Positions 1 to 7,637 of a stretch of 64,000 bases of DNA are shown piece by piece. The DNA comes from CBDEGK01 sp965237855. GTDB lineage: Bacteria; Pseudomonadota; Gammaproteobacteria; Pseudomonadales; Halieaceae. The translations under genes and the position numbers were made by a program. The stretch covers positions 310,001-374,000 of the forward strand of contig CBDEGK010000004.1 in the NCBI GenBank assembly GCA_965237855.1. The letters run 5' to 3'. Position 1 is the stretch's first letter, and the number at the start of each line of letters is the position of its first letter. The notes beneath the pieces were generated by a model that was given only the letters and a program-made list of their open reading frames with translations, did not search any database and was not told the origin of the DNA.

Positions 1-534
1 CCAAAAGCGCAGGGTGTCGGCGAGGCCGATCTCTCCCATCTCGGTAAAGGCGCTGGCCAATACTGCCAACTCCTTCAGGTCTCGCGGCTTGAGTGAGGTG
101 GGGTCTGGCGGTGTACGCAACAGGAAGGGGCGTATCAGGCGTGTTTGCTTCATCACGTCTGCTTGATAGCGTTCGTAGGCGTTGGCGTCGCGCACCGACA
201 GCCGCTTGATTTCCTGCAACTGGCGATCGTGCTCGCTGTAGCTACCGAAATGATCGCCGTTTTCCATGAAGGTCAACCCACCACCGTAGGACACCACCTG
301 CAGGCCATGGCGTGGGAGTTCCAGGTCGCGGGCAAGTTCCGGGCGCAGCAGGCTACACACGTAGGAGCAGTTGGAGTATTTCCAGTCGGTATGGAGTTCG
401 CGGCTGACCGTGGCCCCGCCGATGTAAGAATTGCGCTCCAGCACCAATACATCAAGCCCGGCCTTGGCCAGGTAGGCGCCATTGGTGAGGCCGTTGTGGC
501 CTGCGCCGATGACGATGGCATCGTATTTTTTCAT
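1..534 (-). CDS. FAD/NAD(P)-dependent oxidoreductase, phytoene-desaturase-like (partial)
   Basis: The first 178 codons of a flavoprotein are present; the gene runs off the left edge. It begins with ATG at 534, and the N-terminus reads MKKYDAIVIGAGHNGLTNG, a Rossmann dinucleotide-binding motif (GAGHNG, residues 10-15) followed about 20 residues later by the acidic end of the second strand (VLVLERN). The GxGHNG variant and the following YIGGATVSRE match the phytoene dehydrogenase/amine-oxidase-like family, which oxidises or isomerises C-C bonds using FAD. The gene is divergent from a TetR gene across 179 bases that hold a perfect 18-bp palindrome, so it may be under that regulator. The substrate cannot be told from this fragment. 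Family call good, function open. Confidence 0.85.
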   Translation of the reverse strand, partial: MKKYDAIVIGAGHNGLTNGAYLAKAGLDVLVLERNSYIGGATVSRELHTDWKYSNCSYVCSLLRPELARDLELPRHGLQVVSYGGGLTFMENGDHFGSYSEHDRQLQEIKRLSVRDANAYERYQADVMKQTRLIRPFLLRTPPDPTSLKPRDLKELAVLASAFTEMGEIGLADTLRFW

Positions 535-637
535 AGTTTATTAACCCGGTTTAGTTCCAGCCACAGCCCGGCCTGCGGGGCAGCCCTGCAAAAACAGCGG
601 GCAGCATGCCACGGCCCGCGGGGCTTGTCTATATTTG

Positions 638-655
638 AATGAATGATCATTCATT
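638..655. promoter_or_regulatory. 18-bp perfect palindrome, probable TetR operator
   Basis: AATGAATGATCATTCATT is fully self-complementary about position 646/647. It sits between the divergent FAD-oxidoreductase gene (start 534) and the TetR gene (start 714). A possible -10 for the TetR gene, TATGAT, lies at 677-682, so the palindrome would overlap or adjoin its -35 region. Autoregulation is typical of TetR genes; binding here is inferred. Confidence 0.65.
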
Positions 656-713
656 TATTAGTGCAACATTGTTGTGTATGATGGCGGCCCACACGATGCT
701 TTAAAGGTAGTTC

Positions 714-1361
714 ATGGCCATCGCGGAAGCCAGCGCAGGGGCGAAATCCACCAAGCGCGCAGACGCCAAGGAAGCGCGCCGCCTGGAATTGATCAAGGCA
801 ACCATGAAGTGTATTGCCCGCTCGGGCCTGTCCAGTACCACCATGGCAGAGATTACACAGGAAGCCGGCCTCAGCCTGGGCATTGTGAACCTGCATTTCC
901 AGAGCAAGGAAAACCTGCTGCAGGAAACTCTACGCTATGTCTCTGAGGAGTATATCGAGGGCTGGGAAAAGATTGGTCTTAACCACAAGCTTAGCCACGC
1001 GGAAAAGCTGCAGGGTTGTATTAACTTCGACTTCGGAGCCAAGGTCTGCAATCGCAACAAGTTGGCAGTGTGGTTTGCTTTCTGGGGCGAAAGCAAGGCG
1101 CGACCTACTTATCAAAATATCTGTTCAGCCCATGATGAACTGGCTGACAAAATGTTGCTGGGTATATGCCAGGACCTTATTGACGAAGGCGGCTACCGCG
1201 ACCGGGACGCAGACCAGATTGTGCACACCTACACAGGCATGGTGACCGGCCTTTCGTTGGATATATTGATGTCACCCCGGAGCATGGACCGCAAACTCGC
1301 TGGGCAATTGGCCCACAACTATTTTGTGGCTGTGTTCCCCGACCATTTCGAAAACGAATAA
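714..1361 (+). CDS. TetR/AcrR family transcriptional regulator, BetI-like
   Basis: A 215-residue one-component repressor. The N-terminal helix-turn-helix lies at about residues 26-65, with the recognition part at 41-62 (TTMAEITQEAGLSLGIVNLHF); the GIVNLHFQSKENLL stretch resembles BetI-type members. The C-terminal half is the variable ligand-binding and dimer domain, so the inducer cannot be read off. AAAGG at about 702-706 serves as ribosome site. The gene has the palindrome at 638-655 in its upstream region, and its stop codon directly abuts the stop of the convergent aminotransferase gene (TAA then TTA). Likely targets are itself and the divergent flavoprotein gene. A close relative of the palindrome core occurs at 19786-19798. 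Confidence 0.88.
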   Translation: MAIAEASAGAKSTKRADAKEARRLELIKATMKCIARSGLSSTTMAEITQEAGLSLGIVNLHFQSKENLLQETLRYVSEEYIEGWEKIGLNHKLSHAEKLQGCINFDFGAKVCNRNKLAVWFAFWGESKARPTYQNICSAHDELADKMLLGICQDLIDEGGYRDRDADQIVHTYTGMVTGLSLDILMSPRSMDRKLAGQLAHNYFVAVFPDHFENE

Positions 1362-2759
1362 TTAAAAACCAGCGACACCCGTCGGCCAGGCGGGACTGTT
1401 GCCAGAGTCCTGGCCCTGCTCATTCACTTCCTCAATGGCCTGACGCATGATCTCCAGGCCTTCCCGCAACACCGCTTCGTCCATATTCAGGGCCGGGTAC
1501 ATGCGAATAGTCTGCTCCCGGTCACTGATCGCCCAGACGCCACCCGCGAGCATCTTGCTGCGCACGGCACGGGCAGTCCACCAGTTGTCTTCCTCACTGT
1601 TGGCACTCTCAAACGACACGCCTATTAACAGGCCACTGCTGCGCACCTGTTTGACGATGCCGTAGGATTCCCAATCTTTCATGACCTCGGCCGCCACTTC
1701 ACCCAGGTGTGCCGCCTGCCCCACCACATTGTCTCTCTCATAAATCTCCAGGGTTTTCAGACCCGCGGCACACCCTGCCGGGGTGCCAGCAAAAGTCGAG
1801 CCAGAAGAAAATTCATCGTTGTCACCGAGGATGTCATCGCGAGCCGCAATACCGGCACAGGGCACAATGCCCCCGGACAGGTTTTTGCCTACTACCAATA
1901 TGTCGGGAATCACGTCGTAATGATCAATGCCCCACATCTTGCCTGTACGGCCCAGGCCAGTGAGCACCTCGTCGGAAATCATCAGCCATTCATTGTCATC
2001 GCAGATCTTGCGGATGCCCTTCAGAAAATTGGTGGGCGGAATCCAGTTGCCGCCCTCGGCCAGGCCGGGCTCGACCAGTATGGCGGCGATGTTGTCCTTG
2101 GGCGCCACGCTATTGGGAATATGATTGTCCAGGTACCACAGGCAGTACTCGACGTATTGTTCCTGGCTCATGCCGGCGGGAATATCATCACTGTAAGGGT
2201 ATGGCGCCCGGATCACGCCGCCAGTCCAGGCTTCCATGTAACGGTTATAGTCGCCACTAATGCCGCTGACCAGCTTGGTAGCAAGACCATTGCCGTGGAA
2301 GCTGGAACTGAAAGTGATGATGTAGCGGCGCTTGGTGTGGGTTAGCGCCAAATGCACAGCCGCCTCTGCCGCCTCAGTGCCCGATACCTCGTAGTTGAAG
2401 CGAGGCAAGGCTTGGCCCGGCATGATCTCCGCCAGCTTTTCCGCCAGGTCATAGCGCAAGGGATGATCGTAGTGAAAGCCGTAGCGGCGATGAGCGGCAT
2501 CTACCACATCGAGAATTTCCGGATGGGCATTGCCGATGGGGTTGGTGGCCCAGCCGTTCTGGAAATCGATATAACGATTGCCGTCCACGTCCCAGACAAA
2601 ATCGCCCTCGGCGCAATCCACTACAATCTGGTTGGCGGTGCGAAAACCGCGGCGGCCGGCCTTGGCCAGCTCCTCTTCAAATTTCAGGCCATTGCGAAAC
2701 AAGGGTATACCCCGCTTCAGTACCTGCATGGTTTTCGGTCCCAGAAATGTATCTGACAT
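1362..2759 (-). CDS. class III (aspartate/ornithine-type) PLP-dependent aminotransferase
   Basis: A 465-residue fold-type I PLP enzyme moving an amino group between an amine or amino acid and an oxo acid. Visible landmarks are the SGTEAAEAA phosphate-binding loop (126-134), the ISDEVLTGLGRTG segment with D263, which pairs with the PLP ring nitrogen, and VVGKNLSGG with the Schiff-base lysine K292. The length is normal for the class, which includes glutamate-1-semialdehyde mutase-like and omega-amine transaminases. The second half of the glutamate-1-semialdehyde signature is not evident, so a catabolic amine transaminase is more likely than HemL. It is transcribed away from the DUF4188 gene and ends flush against the TetR gene. 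Substrate unknown. Confidence 0.9.
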   Translation of the reverse strand: MSDTFLGPKTMQVLKRGIPLFRNGLKFEEELAKAGRRGFRTANQIVVDCAEGDFVWDVDGNRYIDFQNGWATNPIGNAHPEILDVVDAAHRRYGFHYDHPLRYDLAEKLAEIMPGQALPRFNYEVSGTEAAEAAVHLALTHTKRRYIITFSSSFHGNGLATKLVSGISGDYNRYMEAWTGGVIRAPYPYSDDIPAGMSQEQYVEYCLWYLDNHIPNSVAPKDNIAAILVEPGLAEGGNWIPPTNFLKGIRKICDDNEWLMISDEVLTGLGRTGKMWGIDHYDVIPDILVVGKNLSGGIVPCAGIAARDDILGDNDEFSSGSTFAGTPAGCAAGLKTLEIYERDNVVGQAAHLGEVAAEVMKDWESYGIVKQVRSSGLLIGVSFESANSEEDNWWTARAVRSKMLAGGVWAISDREQTIRMYPALNMDEAVLREGLEIMRQAIEEVNEQGQDSGNSPAWPTGVAGF

Positions 2760-2792
2760 AACTTACCTGCTCTAAATAGTGTGCCTGGTGAG

Positions 2793-2806
2793 TAGTTAAC
2801 TATAAT
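2793..2806 (+). promoter_or_regulatory. palindrome overlapping a consensus -10 in a divergent promoter
   Basis: TAGTTAACTA (2793-2802) is a perfect palindrome, and TATAAT (2801-2806), a consensus sigma-70 -10 box, overlaps its right end. It lies in the 83-base divergent gap between the aminotransferase gene and the DUF4188 gene and reads toward the latter. No good -35 is visible 17 bases upstream, so an activator or a weak -35 is possible. Confidence 0.45.
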
Positions 2807-2842
2807 ACAAGCCACCACAACGGGTACATGATGAGATTAAAA

Positions 2843-3256
2843 ATGGCGATAATTACCGAGCGAATGACCGCAAACATCGAGGGCGACTTTGTCGTTTTTC
2901 TGATTGGTATGCGCATCAACAAGCCCTGGAAGGTCCACAAGTGGTTACCGGTATTTAGCGCCATGCCGCGCATGCTGAGTGAACTCGATGCCAACCCCGA
3001 ACTCGGTTGTTTGCATCATATATTTGGCCTGCGCGTGATCGTCCAGTACTGGCGCTCATTCGATCAACTGGAAGCCTACGCCAAAGCGCGAGACAACGAG
3101 CACTTGCCCGCCTGGGCCGCCTTTAACCAGTCTTTGAGTAAATGCCGCGGCGATGTGGGCATCTGGCATGAAACCTACCAGGTGCGGGCCGGCGAATACG
3201 AAACTGTCTACAGCGGCATGCCGGAGTGGGGAGTGGGGACTGGGGGCTGCCAGTGA
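2843..3256 (+). CDS. DUF4188 family protein (small monooxygenase-like)
   Basis: A protein of about 137 residues from ATG 2843 (MAIITERM); an in-frame ATG at 2828 would add five residues. I prefer 2843 because family members usually begin close to the ERMTA..EGDFVVFLIGMRINKPWK block. DUF4188 proteins are dimeric alpha-beta-barrel-like, and some are classed as monooxygenase-like. Conserved features seen are RINKPWKVHKW near the N-terminus, the LRVIVQYWRSFDQLEAYA strand-helix unit, and HETY near the end. The last residues (GVGTGGCQ) are low-complexity and probably not part of the fold. It precedes the SDR gene by 90 bases on the same strand. The reaction is unknown. Confidence 0.75.
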   Translation: MAIITERMTANIEGDFVVFLIGMRINKPWKVHKWLPVFSAMPRMLSELDANPELGCLHHIFGLRVIVQYWRSFDQLEAYAKARDNEHLPAWAAFNQSLSKCRGDVGIWHETYQVRAGEYETVYSGMPEWGVGTGGCQ

Positions 3257-3346
3257 ATTGTTACCGGCCTCGGGTAGCCGGGAAAGCGCAAGAGGCCGTT
3301 TAGCTGATAAGCTTAATTAAATCATTCAGAGTAAAGGAACAGCTGC

Positions 3347-4123
3347 ATGCAACTTGAAGGAAAAATAGCCCTGGTCACCGGTGGGTCGCGAGGAATTGGC
3401 AGGGGTATCGTGGAAGCGTTTCTGCGGGAAGGTGCCAAGGTCGCCCTATCGGGTCGCAGCCAGAAAAAAGGCGAACAGGCGCTGGTGGAATTGGACGCCG
3501 GCGACAACGCGCGCTTTTATGCCAGCGATGCCATGAACAAGGATGCGATTGAGAAGCTGATCGATGATGTGATCGAGCACTATGGTCAACTGGATATCGT
3601 GGTCAACAATGCTGGCGGTGCGACCGAGTTCGCCACGGTAGCAGAGTTGAGTGACGACGCCTGGCAGCAAGCCCTGGACTGGAACCTGAACTCTACCTTC
3701 TACAGCATGCGTAAAACCTTGGGTTACATGATTCCGCGGCAATCCGGGCGAATCATCAATATCTCTTCCCTCGAAGGCAAGAACGGCAAGGACGGCCTGG
3801 CGGCGTACTCGGCGATGAAGCACGCGGTGAATGGCCTGACCAAGAGTGCCGCGCGGGAAGTAGGCACCCAGGGCATCACCGTTAACGCTATTTGTCCCGG
3901 TCTGGTAATGACCGATGCAATCACTGGCACCGGCGCAGAGCTGGCGGAAGTTATGGGTAAAACCTTTGACGAGTTGGTGGATATGTTCTCGGCGGAATCC
4001 GCTATTAAGCGACCCTGCACACCAGCGGAGATCGCCTCCATGGCCGTGTTGCTCGCCTCAGATGCCTCTTCTGGAATAACCGGCGCCCTACTTTCCGTCG
4101 ATGGAGGAACGGCGAACTACTGA
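3347..4123 (+). CDS. classical SDR oxidoreductase (FabG/glucose-dehydrogenase-like)
   Basis: A 258-residue short-chain dehydrogenase with the complete classical set. The cofactor loop TGGSRGIGRG is at 11-20, NNAGG at 87-91, and the catalytic S141, Y154 and K158 (S-x12-YSAMK) are present. After the active site, AICPGLVMTD and the C-terminal SGITGALLSVDGGTANY are as in FabG-like enzymes. The residue after the second strand is within SGRSQKK, which suggests NADP(H) preference. AAGGA at 3334-3338 is the ribosome site. It faces the carotenoid oxygenase gene convergently. It likely interconverts a hydroxyl and keto group in the pathway carried by the neighbours; substrate not visible. Confidence 0.92.
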   Translation: MQLEGKIALVTGGSRGIGRGIVEAFLREGAKVALSGRSQKKGEQALVELDAGDNARFYASDAMNKDAIEKLIDDVIEHYGQLDIVVNNAGGATEFATVAELSDDAWQQALDWNLNSTFYSMRKTLGYMIPRQSGRIINISSLEGKNGKDGLAAYSAMKHAVNGLTKSAAREVGTQGITVNAICPGLVMTDAITGTGAELAEVMGKTFDELVDMFSAESAIKRPCTPAEIASMAVLLASDASSGITGALLSVDGGTANY

Positions 4124-4180
4124 GAGAGCGCAGGCTCCAGCCAGCTCACGTCATCAGCTGTTCGCTGTTCAATCGCGCCG

Positions 4181-5491
4181 CTAGAACGGTACCCAGCTGC
4201 CGTGAAAGCCCATCGGTACGCGTGCTGGCAGAAGAATGCGAGCCACCGGTGTTTCCGACATGGTGCTGGCGTCCAGTATCAACACCTCACTCTTGTCGGT
4301 GGCCTTGTCGTAAACATAGGCCAGCAACCAGCCATCGTCTTCAGATGTACCGTTGGGGTCGGCAACGAATACGGCTTCACTGCCTTCCCTGCCCTCGCCC
4401 AGTTCCACCGCTTTTGAGCTGAAGTCGTTGAGATCGAACTTGATATAGCGCTCGCCATAGGGAGCGGATCCTGCCAGGCCCGCCATGTAACCGTAGCGGT
4501 GCTTGCTGCCGACCACGGACTCACTAACTCGGGGAAATTCGATGGAGCGATCATCAATCTGAGTTTCCCGGACGGTGCCCGCGGACTGGTCGATGGTCCA
4601 GCGATAGAGCAATGCCGGTGCCTCTACCTGGCTATTCATAACGTCACGTTTGCGCGCTACATCGATAATAATTTTGCCGTCTTCTTCATAGGCATTGAGG
4701 GGATGGAACACATAGCAGGGATCGATGTCGTACCAGGTCACATCGGCGTCGCCGCCGTTACGGGGCATCACCCCCAGGCGGGCACCGTAGCTCTCATCCC
4801 ACTTGATGGGCAGGCCGCCTTTGTCAATATTCTCCACATCCCACACTGCGGGCAGATCCATCCACACCACGTAATTCCGGGTGATATTGAAGTCGTGCAT
4901 CATGGTGCCGCCGGGAACCGTGATTTGTTCGCTCTGCACCAGTTCGCCGTCTGCGGAAACCCGGTGGTAGGTGAGATAAGGGGGAAAAATTCCGTAGGCA
5001 AAAAACAGCAGCTCACCGGTTTCCGGGCACACTTTCGGGTGCGCGGTCATCGCCGTGGTTAATTTACCGCCAAAATCATAGGCCTGCACGGTCTCCAGGT
5101 CAGTAGACACTTCCCACGGCAGGTGGGCCTCTTCCAACGCCAGGATCTTGCCAGCGTGATGAATGACATGGGTGTTGGCAGAAGATTTGTCCAACTCCAT
5201 GATGGCCTCGATAGGGTCACCCTCAGGGTCAGCGTAGAGCGGCGTTTTGACGTAGCGATTGCGATACCAGTTGGCCTTACCGTTTTCAATCTCAACCCCA
5301 TGGAGCATGCCATTGCCCAGGAACCAGTGATCAGACCAGCCGGTCTGGGGATTGGGACCGTTGCGCAACAGGCGCCCATTGAGCTCCGGTGGAATACTTC
5401 CAATCACCTCCAACTGGTCATCGGTGACCTCTTCGAACACCGGTGCGAAGTTGTCTATCAGGTAAAAGGGTTTTTCGACTGCTTGATTCAT
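4181..5491 (-). CDS. carotenoid cleavage-type oxygenase (RPE65/lignostilbene dioxygenase family)
   Basis: A 436-residue member of the retinal-pigment-epithelium membrane protein/carotenoid oxygenase family: a seven-bladed propeller with a non-haem Fe(II) held by four histidines. All four candidates are visible in their usual contexts: H151 (TAHPK), H199 (MMHDFNIT), H263 (YVFHPLNAYEE) and H430 in the C-terminal GFHGSW. LRNGPNP near residue 42 is another family hallmark. Members split C=C bonds in carotenoids, apocarotenoids or stilbenes. No signal peptide, so it should be cytosolic. It lies downstream of a sulfotransferase gene on the same strand, separated by 90 bases with a terminator-like hairpin. 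Whether the substrate is apocarotenoid or stilbene-like cannot be told. Confidence 0.93.
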   Translation of the reverse strand: MNQAVEKPFYLIDNFAPVFEEVTDDQLEVIGSIPPELNGRLLRNGPNPQTGWSDHWFLGNGMLHGVEIENGKANWYRNRYVKTPLYADPEGDPIEAIMELDKSSANTHVIHHAGKILALEEAHLPWEVSTDLETVQAYDFGGKLTTAMTAHPKVCPETGELLFFAYGIFPPYLTYHRVSADGELVQSEQITVPGGTMMHDFNITRNYVVWMDLPAVWDVENIDKGGLPIKWDESYGARLGVMPRNGGDADVTWYDIDPCYVFHPLNAYEEDGKIIIDVARKRDVMNSQVEAPALLYRWTIDQSAGTVRETQIDDRSIEFPRVSESVVGSKHRYGYMAGLAGSAPYGERYIKFDLNDFSSKAVELGEGREGSEAVFVADPNGTSEDDGWLLAYVYDKATDKSEVLILDASTMSETPVARILLPARVPMGFHGSWVPF

Positions 5492-5557
5492 TTTGGTGCC
5501 TCCTGGGCTGAGGCCGTCATCATAGCCAACCGGCAGGCTGCGTCCAAGTTATACTGC

Positions 5558-5577
5558 AAAAACTAGCTCTGGCTAGT
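5558..5577 (-). terminator. short intrinsic-terminator-like hairpin after the sulfotransferase gene
   Basis: On the minus strand, four bases after the stop of the sulfotransferase gene, ACTAGC-CAGA-GCTAGT forms a perfect 6-bp stem and is followed by five T. The stem is short and only half GC, so termination may be partial. It also lies about 70 bases upstream of the carotenoid oxygenase start and could instead be an operator dyad. Confidence 0.5.
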
Positions 5578-5581
5578 ACTG

Positions 5582-6736
5582 TCAGACGTTATGTTGTGCG
5601 GTATAGAACGCAAAGCGCTCGCGCACCTGCTCTTCAGTCAGGCCAAATTGATCCAGCTTGTGGCCGTGTTTACCGTGCTTGCCCTGGGGATGACCATCCA
5701 CGTGAGCCTGCAAGGCAGCGTGGATCTCATCGCTCACCTCAATATCGAAATAGTCGTAGATGGCGGATACTGTGCCCATGGAGTCAGACACCAAGCCATC
5801 GTGGGTGTAATCGGTAAAGCGCTCAACCGGCAAGCTGGCTCGATCTTTCAAGCCGCGCTCCAGCGACAACGCATACCACTCCATCACCTGCTCACCCAAC
5901 CAGGCGCCGTCAATTTTAGAGGCATCCCCCGCCCACATATTCTGCGCCATCACCATGTGGGTCATGGAGCTGATGGATGAGGTAATGCTGACCACATCCC
6001 GGTGACCCCAGACCACGGCGGCATCAGGAAAGACATCCACGATCTCTGGCAAGGCCCACATATGCGCCGGCGCCTTCAACACCCAGCGCTCACCCGGGCG
6101 CTGCCACTGCAATAGTTTCAATTGATCCCGGTATTCCTGATACAGGGGCTTCAAGTCGTGATTCATAAACCAGCTGCGATAGGGCTCAAGCATGATCTCC
6201 CAGCCGGTTTGCACGCCGTCAAAGGAATACTGGTGCATCATCACGCACTCTTCCGGCAGGTCTGGGTGGGCGTAGTGAATTTTGTCGAATTCCGGATTGC
6301 GATTGGCTTCCATGTACTCAACCATGCCGTCGTGGCGCGGGTCGGGCTCACCCAGCGTCCAGCCGGGCATGGGTTCGGGGCAGTAAATTTCCCACAGTAG
6401 CAGCGCCTTGGTGTAGGGGTCAGCTGATAGCAGATTGACCAGAGCCGAGGTGCCGGTGCGCGGCAGGCCGGTGACGAACATCGGCTTTCTCAGGGTTTCG
6501 GCAAGTATTTCGGGGTGCTGATCGTAGGCGGCCTGTATTTTCAGGCGGGTGGAAAGCTTGGTGAGCACATGATTGCGACAGGATTGGCGATTGTCCTCCC
6601 CTACCACGTTGCGGTCGTAAGTTTCCAGCAGGACATCCAGCCCCTCGCGAAACCAGTCATCGCCAAAGTTATCCAACCCGGTAGCGGCTGTCGCGGCATC
6701 CAGGACATCTTGTGTTTCAAACATAGAATCAGTCAT
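5582..6736 (-). CDS. sulfotransferase family protein (PAPS-dependent type)
   Basis: A 384-residue protein of the Sulfotransfer_3-like family. The 5'-phosphosulfate binding loop is GLPRTGTS at residues 90-97, preceded by the hydrophobic strand PMFVT. Further on, VVWGHRDVVSITSSISS is the 3'-phosphate (PSB/3'PB-like) strand-helix with R and S. An N-terminal helical region of about 80 residues precedes the core, as in the two other sulfotransferases of the window (43220-44479, 59752-61014). Such enzymes transfer sulfate from PAPS to hydroxyl groups of lipids, sterols or sugars, although many bacterial members are uncharacterised. It lies upstream of the carotenoid oxygenase gene. No signal peptide. 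Acceptor unknown. Confidence 0.85.
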   Translation of the reverse strand: MTDSMFETQDVLDAATAATGLDNFGDDWFREGLDVLLETYDRNVVGEDNRQSCRNHVLTKLSTRLKIQAAYDQHPEILAETLRKPMFVTGLPRTGTSALVNLLSADPYTKALLLWEIYCPEPMPGWTLGEPDPRHDGMVEYMEANRNPEFDKIHYAHPDLPEECVMMHQYSFDGVQTGWEIMLEPYRSWFMNHDLKPLYQEYRDQLKLLQWQRPGERWVLKAPAHMWALPEIVDVFPDAAVVWGHRDVVSITSSISSMTHMVMAQNMWAGDASKIDGAWLGEQVMEWYALSLERGLKDRASLPVERFTDYTHDGLVSDSMGTVSAIYDYFDIEVSDEIHAALQAHVDGHPQGKHGKHGHKLDQFGLTEEQVRERFAFYTAQHNV

Positions 6737-6871
6737 GGGGGTAATGAAACCAGTTTCGAACCGGTTTCACCACCTCCAAACGGATGAATCGGGGTCGGAA
6801 GCCGGAACCGGGGTCGGAGGTGAGCGCTAGCGGGATCGGAGGCAGGGGTCGGGGCGGTCCGCCGAAGCGGT

Positions 6872-6900
6872 GTGTGGGTAACTCGCAGAGTTATCCACAC
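6872..6900. repeat. hairpin-forming inverted repeat carrying a DnaA-box sequence
   Basis: GTGTGGGTAACTC (6872-6884) and GAGTTATCCACAC (6888-6900) pair with one mismatch around a 3-base loop. The right arm contains TTATCCACA, identical to the consensus DnaA box. It lies 30 bases beyond the stop of the minus-strand histone-like gene, with no T-run, inside a 193-base gap that also holds imperfect repeats of GGGGTCGGA (about 6790-6855). A terminator role is as likely as DnaA binding. Confidence 0.4.
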
Positions 6901-6929
6901 TCCCCTGACCCCCTATTTCACCGATCTAT

Positions 6930-7520
6930 TTAAGCTGCCTTCTTTTTAGGCGCTGCTTTTTTCCTTTTGGCTGCCGCCTTCTTTTTCTTAGGTGCGGCTT
7001 TTTTCTTTGGGGCGGCCTTCCGCTTGGCCGCCGCCTTCTTCTTCGGAGCTGCCTTTTTAGCCGCTTTCTTCGGGGCGGCCTTCTTCGCGGCCGGTTTCTT
7101 CTTAGACTTGCGCTTGGCCTGTGCTTCCGCTGCCTTCTCTACCGCCGCAGCGGCGCGATCAGCAGCCTGGGCCTTGCGGCCTTCCACTATGGCATCGGTT
7201 TTTAACGGCACCAGCCGTTCAACAGCATCGGTCAGCAACTTGGCAATGGCACCAACGGTATCGCCCATCTCCCGCGCCTGCTGGATCAGTTCTTCCACGC
7301 GCTTTTCAGCATCGGTGTTGGGCTTGCGTTTCAGAGACGCGCGGGCCTTTTTGAGGCGCTGGCTGGCTGACTTTTGCTTTTTTCGTGCCGCGGACAATTC
7401 ACGCTTGCCTTTGTCGACTGCCTTTTGTGCATCCTTCAGTAACTGGGCTCTCAACTTCTCCACTTGCTTATTGGCCTTCTGCGCATACTTCAGCGCTTGT
7501 GCCAGTTCTTTCTCTAACAT
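6930..7520 (-). CDS. Lys/Ala-rich histone H1-like protein (AlgP/PhaF-type architecture)
   Basis: A 196-residue very basic protein. Residues 1-130 are a charged helical or coiled-coil domain (ELAQALKYAQKANKQVEKLRAQ and later EKRVEELIQQAREM). From about 135 to the end it is built from Lys-Ala-Pro repeats (PKKAAKK, PKKKAAAKRK units), like the C-terminal tail of AlgP or PhaF and eukaryotic H1. Such tails bind DNA non-specifically; AlgP-like proteins affect nucleoid structure and gene expression, and PhaF-like phasins couple DNA to storage granules. GGGAG ten bases before the ATG is a good ribosome site. It is divergent from the esterase gene. I cannot choose between a nucleoid protein and a phasin; no polyhydroxyalkanoate genes lie nearby. 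Confidence 0.75.
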   Translation of the reverse strand: MLEKELAQALKYAQKANKQVEKLRAQLLKDAQKAVDKGKRELSAARKKQKSASQRLKKARASLKRKPNTDAEKRVEELIQQAREMGDTVGAIAKLLTDAVERLVPLKTDAIVEGRKAQAADRAAAAVEKAAEAQAKRKSKKKPAAKKAAPKKAAKKAAPKKKAAAKRKAAPKKKAAPKKKKAAAKRKKAAPKKKAA

Positions 7521-7637
7521 TGCTTTTCACTCCCGCATTAGATGGGTACCACTACTGTCAGTGTAGGAACAAATTGCGTATTTACCAGTGACAAAATATG
7601 CTGCGTTGATTTACCCCAGGAAAAAGGAAATATATTC

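Noticed and set aside
1707..2345. 212-codon open frame on + opposite the aminotransferase
   Set aside because: Antisense to an enzyme with complete PLP motifs; no homology signal or start site.
6780..6870. GGGGTCGGA repeats as a minisatellite or CRISPR
   Set aside because: Only four imperfect short units with irregular spacing, no spacers of constant length; noted only as low-complexity intergenic sequence.
6967..7566. Phe/Ala-rich open frame on + opposite the Lys/Ala-rich protein
   Set aside because: It is the complement of the Lys-Ala repeats (AAG/GCC read as CTT/GGC); the minus-strand protein has a ribosome site and known architecture.
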